Origin: an uncultured Atopobiaceae bacterium
GTDB taxonomy: Bacteria > Actinomycetota > Coriobacteriia > Coriobacteriales > Atopobiaceae
NCBI GenBank assembly: GCA_947625405.1
Contig: CANQOF010000007.1
Span: 24,398-88,397 of the forward strand
Length of the DNA stretch: 64,000 nt
Direction of reading: 5' to 3'
A program made the translations under genes and the position numbers. The notes beneath the pieces are model-generated. The model saw nothing but the letters and a program-made list of their open reading frames with translations, did not search any database and was not told where the DNA came from. Shown one piece after another: positions 18,231 to 27,651 of the stretch. The first letter of the stretch is position 1, and each line of letters begins with the position of its first letter.

Positions 18231-19175
18231 CTACTGCGCCTTTCCCTTGCTGAGCGCCTGATAGGCGGCCCCGAGCGCGCCGGCGTCGTTTCCGAGCGAG
18301 GCGGGGAGGATCTGCGTGTTCTGGCACGCGGGGATGCTCCACTCCACGTAGTGTTCGCGCAGATAAGGCCCGAAGAGATCAAAGGCGCCGCTCATGCCGC
18401 CACCGATGACGAACACGCCGGGGTCGATGGTCATGGCCACGTTCGAGAGGGCACGCGCAAGGTAGTGCGCGAGGTCGGCCACGGCGGCCGTCGCGGCGGC
18501 ATCGCCCGCGCGCGCAGCCTCGAAGATCGGCAGCGCGTGGGCCTCGTGGTCGAGCTTCACGGGCTCCACGCCGAGAGAGGCGCAGTGCTCCTTGTAGTTC
18601 AGCACGAGGCCGCGCGAGGAGGCGTACATCTCGAGGCAACCCCTGAGCCCGCAGTTGCACTGGCGCCCGTTCTCGACCACGTTCGTGTGGCCAAGCTCGC
18701 CGCCCGCGCCATGCGCCCCGACGACGATCTTGCCGTCGATGACGATGCCGCACCCCACGCCCGTGCCGAGCGTGATGAAGACGAGGTTCTTTGAACCGGC
18801 GCCCGCGCCCTTCCAGAGCTCGCCAAGGGCGGCGGCGTTCGCGTCGTTCACCGGCCAGATACCGCATCCGGGGAAGACCTTCGCGAGCTCGACCATGAGT
18901 CCCTCGAGGTCGAGCGAGATATTCGGGGCGTTCGTGAGCTTGTCCTCAGGCGAGACCACGCCCGGCACCGCGAGGCCCACGTCGGCCACGCGATCCGCGT
19001 CATCGCCCGCCACCGCGAGGATCGATTGCGCCACCTTCGCGAGCTCATCCTCGGATTGCATGATGCCCGTGCGCACGGCGGTCTGCGAGATGATCTCGCC
19101 GTCCATGGAAATGAGCGCCGCCTTGACGGTGGTGCCTCCGATGTCGATGCCCACGAGCAGATCTTTTTCTGCCAT
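18231..19175 (-). CDS. ROK-family sugar kinase (glucokinase-like)
   Basis: A 314-residue ROK kinase. The ATP phosphate loop is GIDIGGTTVKAAL at the N-terminus. The substrate Glu/His motif GGELGHTNV and the zinc motif CNCGLRGCLE are both intact. There is no DNA-binding domain, so this is a kinase and not a repressor. It probably phosphorylates glucose, GlcNAc or ManNAc. The tight link to nagA favours an N-acetylated amino sugar, but this is inference. The start at 19175 lies two bases after the stop of the Ddl-like gene. Confidence 0.9.
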   Translation of the reverse strand: MAEKDLLVGIDIGGTTVKAALISMDGEIISQTAVRTGIMQSEDELAKVAQSILAVAGDDADRVADVGLAVPGVVSPEDKLTNAPNISLDLEGLMVELAKVFPGCGIWPVNDANAAALGELWKGAGAGSKNLVFITLGTGVGCGIVIDGKIVVGAHGAGGELGHTNVVENGRQCNCGLRGCLEMYASSRGLVLNYKEHCASLGVEPVKLDHEAHALPIFEAARAGDAAATAAVADLAHYLARALSNVAMTIDPGVFVIGGGMSGAFDLFGPYLREHYVEWSIPACQNTQILPASLGNDAGALGAAYQALSKGKAQ

Positions 19176-19177
19176 CG

Positions 19178-20170
19178 CTACACGCCCCTTTCCATGGCCT
19201 TCTTCACGAGGCCGTCGACGAACTCCGAAAACGAGATCCCCGCCCCGTCGAGTGCCATGGGCACGAGCGAGGTCTCGGTCAGTCCCGGGAACACCTTGAG
19301 GTCGAGCACGAGCGGGCGATGCCCGTCCCACACCATGTCCACGCGCGCGAGGTCACGGCACTGGAACGCGCGGAAGACGAGGCGCGCGGCGGCCATGCAG
19401 GCCTCTTGGATATCGGCCTCCTCGTCCGCGTCGTCGGCGAGGTCGCCAGGGTTGGGCGGGCAGTAGTAGCGCACGGCGTCGGGATCCTGGCGCGCCTTCA
19501 CGTCGAAGAAGCCCTCGAGCGGGCGGATCTCCACCGGGGGCAGCACAAGCTCGTTTCCCGGCGTGCCCATGACGGCGAGCGAGAGCTCCACGCCCTCCAC
19601 CCATTGTTGGATGACCACCACGTCGTCGAATGCGAGCGCGGCCATGATGGCCTCGCCGAGCTCGCCTTGGCCCTCGACCTTCGTGAGGCCCATCGCGCTC
19701 CCGCCCTTCGCGGGCTTTACCGCGAGCGGGAAGTCCACGCCGAGGCGCTTCGTCACGAGGTCGAGCGCCTTCGCGGCGCCGAGATCCTTGAAGGCGTCGA
19801 GCGGAAGGGCCACCTGGGGCGGCCATTTCACGACTGCCTCGTCCTCGACGCGCTGCATGATGAAGGGGAGCTCGGCCTTCGACCACGTCGTGCGGCAGAC
19901 GGGCGGCGTCGATCCCACGTAGGGGATGCCGAGGAACTCGAGGAGCGCGGGCACCGCGCCGTCCTCGCCGCCCTTTCCGTGGAGGGCGACCCACGCCATG
20001 TCGGGCTTCTCTTCGCGAAGCGTGTCCACGAGGTGCTCGGTGGCGTCGAGCGGCAGCACGTCGTAGCCAAGGTGCTCGAGCGTGCGGCACACGTGGCGCC
20101 CGCTCGAGAGCGAGAAGGTCCGCTCGAAGGAGGAGCCGCCCATGATGACGGCGATCTTGGGTGTGGACAT
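19178..20170 (-). CDS. D-alanine--D-alanine ligase-like ATP-grasp protein with altered active site
   Basis: A 330-residue protein with the full length and fold pattern of Ddl. Conserved features include the N-terminal Glu16 (SFERTFSLSSG), the KPAKGGSAMG ATP loop, and RVD near residue 277. Several core positions differ. The FYDYEAKY segment of E. coli DdlB reads FFDVKARQ here (221-228), so the positions matching ATP-contacting Lys215 and catalytic Tyr216 are Arg and Gln. The Mg-binding E-x-N is D290-x-K292. These substitutions make ordinary D-Ala-D-Ala synthesis doubtful. It may be a paralogue with another acceptor or a non-catalytic role. It lies between an aminotransferase and a ROK kinase. 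Confidence 0.8.
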   Translation of the reverse strand: MSTPKIAVIMGGSSFERTFSLSSGRHVCRTLEHLGYDVLPLDATEHLVDTLREEKPDMAWVALHGKGGEDGAVPALLEFLGIPYVGSTPPVCRTTWSKAELPFIMQRVEDEAVVKWPPQVALPLDAFKDLGAAKALDLVTKRLGVDFPLAVKPAKGGSAMGLTKVEGQGELGEAIMAALAFDDVVVIQQWVEGVELSLAVMGTPGNELVLPPVEIRPLEGFFDVKARQDPDAVRYYCPPNPGDLADDADEEADIQEACMAAARLVFRAFQCRDLARVDMVWDGHRPLVLDLKVFPGLTETSLVPMALDGAGISFSEFVDGLVKKAMERGV

Positions 20171-20203
20171 CGTCGATCCCTTCCCCGGCGCGTGCGCCGG
20201 CTC

Positions 20204-21472
20204 TCAGCCCTCGAGGGGGTTTTCCGCAAGGACGCCCGCGTCGAGCATCGCGCGATAGAGCTCCATGCGCTCGTCGATCGCATCGGCGAGGCGGTGGATG
20301 GCCTCGCGGATGTTCTCGGGTGTCTCATAGGAGAAGTTCACGCGCATCGCCGAGCGCCCGCGACCATCGGGATAGCAGTTCGTGCCCGGCACATAGGCCA
20401 CGCCCGCCTCGAGCGCCGTCGCGAGCATCTGCTCGGTGTCGAAGTAGGGCGGAAGCTCGATCCACAGGAAGAAGCCACCCTCCGGATTCGTCCACTTCGC
20501 CTCGGGCGGGAAGAACTCCTCGAGCGCGGCAATCATCGCATCCTTGCGCTCGCGATACTTCACCACCGTCTTGTCGAGCACGGCGCGCCAGTCCACATCA
20601 TGGAAGTAGTGCTCGCAAAACACCTGGTTGTAGGCCGAGACGCAGAGCCCCGCGCCCTGGAGGCAGAGGTTGAGCTTCGCGAGGAGCGGCTTCGGCGCGA
20701 TCATCCACGCGAGGCGCAGGCCCGGAGCGAAGGTCTTCGACACGGTGCCGAGGTAGATCACGCTCTCATCCATGGCCTTCAGGCACGGCAGCGGCTCGCC
20801 TGAGAAGCGCAGGCGCCCATAGGGATCGTCTTCGATGACGGGCACATCCCACTCGTGGCTGAGCTCGAGGAGGCGCTTCCTGCGCTCGAGGCTCATGGTC
20901 ACGCCCGCGGGGTTCTGGAAGTTCGGGATCACGTAGATGAACTTCGCCACGCCTTTGCCGAGCTCGGCAAGCTTGGCCTCGAGGAGGTCCATCCGCATGC
21001 CCTCCTCGTCGAGATCCACGACCTCGAACGTGGGCTCGTAGGCCGAGAAGGCCTGGAGCGCTCCGAGGTAGCTCGGGCCCTCGACGATGATGTGGTCTCC
21101 GGGGTTGATGAACACGCGGCCGATGAAGTCGAGCGCCTGCTGGGAGCCCTCGGTGAGGAAGACCTCGTCGGGGTCCACGTGGATGTCGAAGTCGCTCACG
21201 AGCTCGCACACGGTCTCGCGCATCTCCTGCCGCCCGTCCGAGCCGCCGTACTGGAGCGCCTTCAAGCCCTCCTCGAGGATGGCGCGCTTCGCGCACTCCG
21301 CCACCTCGTCGAGTGGAAGCGACGAGATGTCCGGCATGCCGCCGGAAAGGCCGATCACGCCGGGGCGCGAGATGGCGGCGAAGAGGTCGCGCACGGCGCT
21401 TCGCCGAAGCGATTCGAGCCGCGTGGCGTAGAAGTCCTCGAATTCGTCGAACGCCAATCGTGAGCTGGGCAT
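20204..21472 (-). CDS. PLP-dependent aminotransferase (2-aminoadipate/MocR-like class I)
   Basis: A 422-residue fold-type I aminotransferase. The start at 21472 follows AGGAG at seven bases; a longer upstream frame is Arg/Pro-rich and not coding. The PLP lysine is Lys246 in VSKTFAPGLRLAW. Other family motifs are the N-terminal ISLSGG-like VIGLSGGMPD, NFQNPAG and EDDPYG. The best match is the LysN/2-aminoadipate transaminase group, whose members act on several amino acids including aromatic and branched ones. The GntR domain of true MocR regulators is absent. The Ddl-like gene follows 33 bases later. Substrate not determined. Confidence 0.88.
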   Translation of the reverse strand: MPSSRLAFDEFEDFYATRLESLRRSAVRDLFAAISRPGVIGLSGGMPDISSLPLDEVAECAKRAILEEGLKALQYGGSDGRQEMRETVCELVSDFDIHVDPDEVFLTEGSQQALDFIGRVFINPGDHIIVEGPSYLGALQAFSAYEPTFEVVDLDEEGMRMDLLEAKLAELGKGVAKFIYVIPNFQNPAGVTMSLERRKRLLELSHEWDVPVIEDDPYGRLRFSGEPLPCLKAMDESVIYLGTVSKTFAPGLRLAWMIAPKPLLAKLNLCLQGAGLCVSAYNQVFCEHYFHDVDWRAVLDKTVVKYRERKDAMIAALEEFFPPEAKWTNPEGGFFLWIELPPYFDTEQMLATALEAGVAYVPGTNCYPDGRGRSAMRVNFSYETPENIREAIHRLADAIDERMELYRAMLDAGVLAENPLEG

Positions 21473-21632
21473 GGGCGATCTCCTTTGCAAGGTCCGCGGA
21501 CACCGCCTGGAAAGGGGACGGCCCGCGTGGCCCATTCTAGTGAGCCGCGGGGCACGCGCTTGCGCCAAGATCGCAGGTGGCTCGGCTTGCGCGGGGCATG
21601 GACGTGGCGAGGGAGTCGTGCGAGAGACGGGC
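21473..21632. promoter_or_regulatory. Intergenic region upstream of the aminotransferase unit
   Basis: A TAGAAT hexamer on the minus strand at 21539-21534 could be the -10 of the aminotransferase-to-flavodoxin unit, with a leader of about 55 bases. No convincing -35 was seen. No terminator for the upstream RicT gene was identified. Confidence 0.35.
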
Positions 21633-23270
21633 TCAGTCTGCGCCCTCATGCGACGCGGCGTGGGTATCGCCGGCGGGGCGGCTGCGATGGCGACGACGTG
21701 CGCGTCCGGGCTTCTTGTCGCCCTCGGCGCTCGGCGAGGGATCGGCGGGCGAGGGCTTTTGCGAGCGCGGGCTCTCGCCCTGCGCCTGCGTGCCCTCGGA
21801 AGGCCTCGGCTTGCGGCCACCCCTCCTGCGGCGTGGCTTCTTCGGCTGATCGTCCTTGGCGTCTCCGCCCGCGTTCGAGTTGGCCGGGGGAGTGGCCTTG
21901 GCACCCGCGTCCTGAGCTCCCGACGGCTTTTTCCTGCGCCTGCGGGAGCGTTTCTTCGGCGCTACCTCCGCGCCTTGCGCAGCGTCCTTCGGCGTCTCGC
22001 CGCGCACCTGCGTCGCTTCTTGGGCCTTGGCCTTGCCACGGCCACGACGCCTGCGGGAACGTCGATTCTTGGACGGTGCTCCGCTCTCCGCGCCCTCCGC
22101 GCTCGCGTCCCGCTCTCCCGTGCTCGCAACCCCTTCTTCGCGCGGGCCGCGCGTGGCCTTGCGGTGCCTGCGCTTTGCGCCGGAGCCCGCCGGGGCGGCC
22201 TCATCCCGCGCTCGTCCGCTTTCCCCCGCGGCCTCTGCGCCACCGGGCCGACGGCGACGCTTCGACTTCTTGGCCGTCGCCTCGTCGAGGAGCATGTCCT
22301 CGGGCGCGAGGTATTCCTCGTTTTCGAGCTCCTCCTCGGCTTCTAGCTGAGCGAGGGCGAGGCGCACCTGCGCCGAATCGAGCGCTTCGAGCGCTTCGCG
22401 CGTCACGCAGTCCGGACGGCATACGCTGTGATTGCGCTCCGCCTGCTCACGCGCCTGCTCGCTCGCCTCCATGCAGGCGATGGGCACCTTGAACGACTTC
22501 GCGTTTTCCAGGCGAAGCGTCACGGCCTCGCGCGGCGTGTCGAGTTCCGTCACGCGCGCCTCGCCCATCGGCGTCTGCACGCGGGCGTTTCGCTTCGGCG
22601 CACGGCTCTTGAAATCGCGATAGACGTCGTTTTCGTAGCGCAGGCAGCACATGAGGCGTCCGCACGCGCCACTTATCTTCGGCGAGGAGAGCGGGAGATC
22701 TTGATCCTTGGCCATGCGAATCGTCACCGTGCCGAAGCCCTGGCCGAGCCTCGTGCAGCAGAACTCCTGGCCACAGTGCGCGATGCCGCCCATGATGGAG
22801 GACTGTTCGCGCGGCCCAAGCTGGTGCATATCCACGCGCTGGTCGAGCTGGCGCGAGAGATCGCGCGCGAGCTCGCGGAAGTCCACGCGCCCCTCGCTCA
22901 TGAAGTAGCAGACCACGCGTTCGAGCCCGAAGAGATACTCCACTCCCACGGGCTTCATCGGGAGCTCGTGCGCCGCCACCGCCTCCTGGAAGACGGGGAA
23001 CGCGTCGCGCCCCTGCGCCTCGCGCTCGTCGGCCACGGCGTCGTCCTCGGGGGTGGAGAGGCGAAGGACCGGTGCGAGCGCCTCGCCGCCAAGCTCCCTG
23101 TCGAGCCGCTCGTCATCCCATTCCTCGGGCACGCCGGTGGCGATGCCGCGCTCCGTGCCGCGCGCCGTGGAGCAGATCACCGCGTCCCCGCGCCGTATCT
23201 CGAAGCCAGAGGCGTCGAACCAAAGATCACGCGCCGCGAAGGGGAATTTCACCGAGCAGACGGTTGCCAT
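21633..23270 (-). CDS. PSP1/RicT-family protein with long basic C-terminal tail
   Basis: A 545-residue protein. Residues 1-270 form the PSP1 domain with the cysteine pattern seen in RicT: HCGQEFCC near residue 165 and GACGRLMCC near 205. In Bacillus, RicT joins an Fe-S complex that affects RNA processing and development. From about residue 330 the chain is low-complexity, Arg/Lys/Pro/Ala-rich and presumably disordered, suggesting nucleic acid or ribosome contact. The gene start at 23270 overlaps the end of holB by 22 bases. The tmk-holB-PSP1 order is also found in many Firmicutes and supports the family call. AGGAG lies five bases before the ATG. Confidence 0.88.
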   Translation of the reverse strand: MATVCSVKFPFAARDLWFDASGFEIRRGDAVICSTARGTERGIATGVPEEWDDERLDRELGGEALAPVLRLSTPEDDAVADEREAQGRDAFPVFQEAVAAHELPMKPVGVEYLFGLERVVCYFMSEGRVDFRELARDLSRQLDQRVDMHQLGPREQSSIMGGIAHCGQEFCCTRLGQGFGTVTIRMAKDQDLPLSSPKISGACGRLMCCLRYENDVYRDFKSRAPKRNARVQTPMGEARVTELDTPREAVTLRLENAKSFKVPIACMEASEQAREQAERNHSVCRPDCVTREALEALDSAQVRLALAQLEAEEELENEEYLAPEDMLLDEATAKKSKRRRRPGGAEAAGESGRARDEAAPAGSGAKRRHRKATRGPREEGVASTGERDASAEGAESGAPSKNRRSRRRRGRGKAKAQEATQVRGETPKDAAQGAEVAPKKRSRRRRKKPSGAQDAGAKATPPANSNAGGDAKDDQPKKPRRRRGGRKPRPSEGTQAQGESPRSQKPSPADPSPSAEGDKKPGRARRRHRSRPAGDTHAASHEGAD

Positions 23271-24409
23271 AAGAGCTCCTTTAGGGAGAGGAAGAGCACC
23301 TGCAAGACGAGCACGGGCGTGGTCGAGCGATTGAGGTGGCGCGACGCCCGCGCGCACGAATCGAGCGCGGCGAGAAGCGACTCTCGGCCGCGGGATGCGA
23401 GCGCGGAGACGAGTTCCGTGGCATCTGCGTTGAGGGGCGCCTCTGAAGAGCCGGCACTGCACGCAAGCGCATCGCGAAGGATCGTTTCCACCACGCGCAC
23501 CGCCTCGGCGAGCGCCCTGCGCTCGGTGGCCGACGCCGCGCGTTTCTTTCGATCCTCGATGGCCTGGCGCGCCGTGCGCGTGAGGAATTCGTCGAGCGAA
23601 TCATCCTCTTCGTCGCCGAGCACCTCGCCTCCCGCGGCGCCCGCGCGTGCGCGCGCCACGAGGTTCTCCGCAAGCGAAAGCGCACTCCAGTCACTCGGCG
23701 CCTCGGGGCTCGCGAGGAAGGCGCGGATGTCGTCCCGATTGGCTTGGCGCTCCGTGCTCTCGAGGAACCTCTTCGCCTGCTGCGCCGACGCGGCGATCGC
23801 GAGCGCCATCCGCGCGCGCTCCGGCGTCTCGCCCGAGAGGAGCGCACTCTCCGCCGCGCTCGGGTCCACCGCGGAAAACGGCACCACCGAGCAGCGGCTT
23901 CGGATGGTTTGAAGCACGGAATCGGCAGAGGGGGCGCAGAGGATGAAGACGACGTCGGCCGCGGGCTCCTCAAGCGTCTTCAGGAGGGCGTTCGCCGCTT
24001 GGACGCCGAGCGTATCGGCTTCCTTCACGATGTAGACCTTGCGAGGGGCTTCGATTGGCGTGAGCGCCGCGTCGGAGATCATCTCGTGCACTTGCTCAAG
24101 GAGGTAGCCGCGGGTGGCCGAGAGGGGCTCGAGCACCTTCACATCGGGGTGCGACCCATGATCGACCCGTGCGCACTGGACGCACTGGTCGTCTTCGGGG
24201 CAGCCCCCAAGGGGACAGACGAGCGCCTTCGCAAGCGCGAGCGCCGCGTCCTCCACGATGGCGTTTCCCGAGAAGAGATAGGCGTGGGAGATGCCCCGCG
24301 CGCCTCCCCGTGACGGGACGTCCGCGCGTTCCGCGTCGAGGGAACGCTCGAGATAGGCGAGCACGCGAGGCTGCCCCGCGAGCACTTCTTGAAGCGGAGC
24401 GCGCGTCAC
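23249..24409 (-). CDS. holB: DNA polymerase III delta-prime subunit
   Basis: A 386-residue clamp-loader subunit. A four-cysteine zinc module is visible near residues 65-80 (CPLGGC...CVQC). The P-loop region is degenerate (FSGNAIVEDAA), as expected for delta-prime, which does not bind ATP. The SRC motif (RSRCSVV) needed to trigger hydrolysis in neighbouring gamma/tau subunits is intact, and KVYIVKEADTLGVQAANALLKTLEEP is highly typical. It starts within the tmk stop (ATGA overlap) and shares 22 bases with the PSP1 gene. Confidence 0.94.
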   Translation of the reverse strand: MTRAPLQEVLAGQPRVLAYLERSLDAERADVPSRGGARGISHAYLFSGNAIVEDAALALAKALVCPLGGCPEDDQCVQCARVDHGSHPDVKVLEPLSATRGYLLEQVHEMISDAALTPIEAPRKVYIVKEADTLGVQAANALLKTLEEPAADVVFILCAPSADSVLQTIRSRCSVVPFSAVDPSAAESALLSGETPERARMALAIAASAQQAKRFLESTERQANRDDIRAFLASPEAPSDWSALSLAENLVARARAGAAGGEVLGDEEDDSLDEFLTRTARQAIEDRKKRAASATERRALAEAVRVVETILRDALACSAGSSEAPLNADATELVSALASRGRESLLAALDSCARASRHLNRSTTPVLVLQVLFLSLKELLWQPSAR

Positions 24410-25035
24410 GAGCGCTTCCCTCCGAAACGTGTCCCGATGACCTCTGCCACCTGGGCGAACGTGTCATCCATGGAGCCGGAGGCGTCGATCACGCACATCC
24501 GAGTGCCCTCGGCCTCGGCAAGGGCGAGATAGGCCTTGCGCACCTTCTCGGCGAAGGCGTTCCCCTCGAGCTCGATGCGATCCGCCTCCTCGGCGCGCCT
24601 CCTCGCCGCCTCCTCGACGGGAAGGTCGAGGATGAAGGTGAGGTCGGGGACCACGCCAAGCGAGCCGAGCTCGTTCGCCTTCTGGATGAAACTCGCGTCG
24701 ATGCGGCGGCCGCCGCCTTGGTAGGCCGTCGTGGAATCGAAGAAGCGATCGGCGATCACCCACGCACCGCGCAAAAGCGCCGGTCGTATGACCTCCGCCG
24801 CGAGCTGGGCGCGAGCCGCCTCGTAGAGCAGGAGCTCGCACTCCCTCGCCATCTCGAAGTTTTCCGGGTCGAGCAAAAGGGCGCGGATCTTCTCGGAGAG
24901 GCGGGTGGAGCCGGGGTCGCGTACGAGCACGACCTCAACGCCAATTTTTCCGCAGACTTCCGCAAGGTGCGCGGCATGGGTGGACTTGCCGCAGCCGTCG
25001 ATCCCTTCGAAGCTCACGAATCGCCCGTGCGCCAT
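24406..25035 (-). CDS. tmk: Thymidylate kinase
   Basis: A 209-residue kinase making dTDP from dTMP. The start at 25035 follows GGGAGG. The P-loop FEGIDGCGKST, the DRFFDST motif and the LID arginine region are all present. It lies 17 bases after topA and overlaps holB by four bases, so topoisomerase, thymidylate supply and clamp loader may be transcribed together. Confidence 0.96.
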   Translation of the reverse strand: MAHGRFVSFEGIDGCGKSTHAAHLAEVCGKIGVEVVLVRDPGSTRLSEKIRALLLDPENFEMARECELLLYEAARAQLAAEVIRPALLRGAWVIADRFFDSTTAYQGGGRRIDASFIQKANELGSLGVVPDLTFILDLPVEEAARRRAEEADRIELEGNAFAEKVRKAYLALAEAEGTRMCVIDASGSMDDTFAQVAEVIGTRFGGKRS

Positions 25036-25052
25036 GTCCACCTCCCTCAAGC

Positions 25053-27569
25053 CTATGAGCTGCGCCTCCTCGAGGATGACGCAGACGACGTCCTCGAGCG
25101 CGAGGACGTCCTGCCCCGGCTGCCGCCACGCCTCCTCGGCGCGCGTTTCTCGCGATCCGGACACTCTAGGTTAGGACAGAGCTCCCACGGACCGCGGTCG
25201 GTTTCCACGGAAACGATGGGGGCACCACAAGCCGGACACGTTTTGCCCGTCGCGGAGAGCTTTCCTCGTGCCGGCAGCGGGTAGGACGTGTGGCATTCCT
25301 CGTAGTTCTCGCAGCGGATGAAACGCTTGCCCGTGCGCTCGGACTTATGCGCGATGAGCTTACCCTCGCGACCCTCCGCGGCGCACGTGGGGCACTCCCC
25401 CACCACAACGTCCGACTCCTCGTTCGTGGCGCACCGCGGATTCACGCAGGTTTCATAGGGCTTTCCGCGGAAGGGGCGCACCCTCACGCGGGGCGCGCCG
25501 CACGAAGGGCACGGATCGTCGAGCGGCTCGAGGCGCCCGTTCGGCACGGGGTAGGTGACGTCGCAATCGGGCCAGCCCATGCAGCCGATGAAACGGCTCT
25601 TCGTCTTGGGCGAGTTCTTCACCACGAGGTCCTTGCCGCATTTCGGGCACGCGCCCACGCGCGCATCGGCGGTCACGGCGTCGGCGATGGAGGCCGCGAG
25701 GTCGTCCTTATGGGTGATGAGCTCGGCGAGCTGCGTGGCGAGGAGCTCGCGCGACGTCTCCACGACGCGCTCCTCGGTGTCCTTGCCGTCGGCGACTTCG
25801 CTCATGGAATCCTCGAGCTCGCTCGTCATCTGCGGCGTCGTGATCCTCGGGGCATAGGCATCGAGCGCCGCGATGATCGCCATCCCGAGCTGGCTCGGCA
25901 CGAGGGGGTCGTCCTTCAGGTAGTTCACCGAGATGAGGCGATCGATGATCGAGGCGCGCGTGGACTTCGTGCCGAGGCCGCGCTTCTCCATCTCCTGGAT
26001 GAGGCGTCCCTGCGAGTAGCGCGCGGGTGGTTCGGTTTGCTTCGCCTCGAGTACGAGGTCGTGGACGCCCACCACGTCGCCCTCGGAAAGCTCGGGGAGG
26101 ATCTCGTCCTTCTTCTGGCCGAAGTGGTAGATCTCGCGATACCCGGCCACCTTCAGCACATCGCCCTTCGCGCGGAAAGGCTCGCCGGAAACGTCGAGCT
26201 CAACCGTGGTGCCCTCGATGGTGGCCGGCCCCATGAGCGTGGCGAGGAAGCGCCGCGCGATGAGGTCGTAGAGCCGAAGCTCCTGCCCCGAGAGCTTTCC
26301 GGCGTCCGCCGCCGCGGTGGGGTAGATGGGCGGGTGGTCAGTCGTCTGCTGCTTGCCGCGCGTGGCCGTGATCTTCGGCTGCGCGAGGATCTCCTTGCAC
26401 ACCTTCGAGTACGCGTCCACCGAGCTCAGCGCGCGCACGCATCCCGCAAGGTCGAGCGAGGAGGGATAGACGGTGTTGTCCACGCGCGGATACGAGATGA
26501 AGCCGTTCATGTAGAGCGATTCGGCGAGGCGCATCGTCCGACCGGGCGCGATGCCGATGGAGGAGGCGGCGGCTTGGAGCGAGGTCGTGTTGAAGGGCGC
26601 GGGGGGGCGCTGCGTGCGGCTCCTCTTCGCCACGGAGCGCACGGTGCCAGAGGTGGCGTCCCTCACGTGCGCGAAGGCGCGGTTCGCCTGCTCCTCGTCC
26701 TTGAACTGGCCCTTGGCATGCGAGATCTTGAAGTCCTCGCCGCCCTTTTCGGCCACACCGCCGATCACCCAGTAGTCCTCGGGCACGAAGGCGAGGCGCT
26801 CCTTCTCGCGCTCCACGACGAGGGCGAGCGTGGGCGTTTGCACGCGCCCCGCGCTTCGCACGTTGCCGAAGCCGCCGCGCTTGGCCACGGTGAGGTAGCG
26901 CGTGAGCACGGCGCCCCAGATGAGGTCGATCTCCTGGCGGCTCTCGCCCGCGGCCGCGAGATCGCGATCCACCTCGACGAGGTTCGTGAAGGCATGCTCG
27001 ATCTCGGCCTTCGTGTAGGCCGAGTAGCGGGCGCGCTTGGCGGGAAGGTACGGCGCCGCCTCGTGCACCTGGTCGAGCGCGTCGGCGCCGATGAGCTCAC
27101 CCTCACGGTCGAAGTCCGTGGCCACGATCACGCTATCCGCCTTGTTGGCGAGATTCTTCAACGCGCGAATGATCTGTCGCTCCGCCGGCTTCTTCTCCAC
27201 CGGCGACCATACGAGGTACGGGAGCGAATCGAGATTCCAGCCCTTGAGCGACACGCCGTCCGCTTGGTAGGGCTTGCGCTTGCTCGAGAAGGGCGGGCGG
27301 GCGAGGCCGTCCGGGAGGTCGGCGGGCATGACCTCGCCCTCCTCGTCGATGGAAAACCAGCCCTCGGCGTCGCTGAACTTCAGCTCCTCGGGAAAATCGG
27401 GCTCGAGGATGTGGCCCTTGAGCCCGATCGTCACCCACTCCTCGCCTTCGCGCTCGAAACGATAGACCGGCACGCCGTAGACGCTGTCCTTCTTGGGAGC
27501 CGCGCCCTTCGCGAGCAGTCGCGAGATCTGGCGCGACGCATCGCTCTTCTCGGTAATCACAAGCCGCAT
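25053..27569 (-). CDS. topA: Type IA DNA topoisomerase I, archaeal-type
   Basis: An 838-residue enzyme that relaxes negative supercoils by transient single-strand cleavage. It begins MRLVITEKSDASRQIS, close to archaeal TopA/Topo III N-termini, not the KxLVIVESPAKAKTI start of usual bacterial TopA. The TOPRIM motif is TDFDREGE at 151-158. GRVQTPTLAL lies near 241, and the catalytic Tyr360 sits in ISYPRVDNTVYP, again the archaeal pattern. Four Cys4 zinc ribbons occupy about residues 620-800. An Arg/Ser-rich tail ends the chain. The start at 27569 follows AAGGA. It heads the topA-tmk-holB-PSP1 group. Confidence 0.93.
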   Translation of the reverse strand: MRLVITEKSDASRQISRLLAKGAAPKKDSVYGVPVYRFEREGEEWVTIGLKGHILEPDFPEELKFSDAEGWFSIDEEGEVMPADLPDGLARPPFSSKRKPYQADGVSLKGWNLDSLPYLVWSPVEKKPAERQIIRALKNLANKADSVIVATDFDREGELIGADALDQVHEAAPYLPAKRARYSAYTKAEIEHAFTNLVEVDRDLAAAGESRQEIDLIWGAVLTRYLTVAKRGGFGNVRSAGRVQTPTLALVVEREKERLAFVPEDYWVIGGVAEKGGEDFKISHAKGQFKDEEQANRAFAHVRDATSGTVRSVAKRSRTQRPPAPFNTTSLQAAASSIGIAPGRTMRLAESLYMNGFISYPRVDNTVYPSSLDLAGCVRALSSVDAYSKVCKEILAQPKITATRGKQQTTDHPPIYPTAAADAGKLSGQELRLYDLIARRFLATLMGPATIEGTTVELDVSGEPFRAKGDVLKVAGYREIYHFGQKKDEILPELSEGDVVGVHDLVLEAKQTEPPARYSQGRLIQEMEKRGLGTKSTRASIIDRLISVNYLKDDPLVPSQLGMAIIAALDAYAPRITTPQMTSELEDSMSEVADGKDTEERVVETSRELLATQLAELITHKDDLAASIADAVTADARVGACPKCGKDLVVKNSPKTKSRFIGCMGWPDCDVTYPVPNGRLEPLDDPCPSCGAPRVRVRPFRGKPYETCVNPRCATNEESDVVVGECPTCAAEGREGKLIAHKSERTGKRFIRCENYEECHTSYPLPARGKLSATGKTCPACGAPIVSVETDRGPWELCPNLECPDREKRAPRRRGGSRGRTSSRSRTSSASSSRRRSS

Positions 27570-27651
27570 AAAAGGTCCTTTTGTGTTCGTGGGGTGCGTG
27601 GGGGGTCCTCGCCGGCACGCGAGCCGGCGACCTCCCCTCAGCGCGCGCCCT

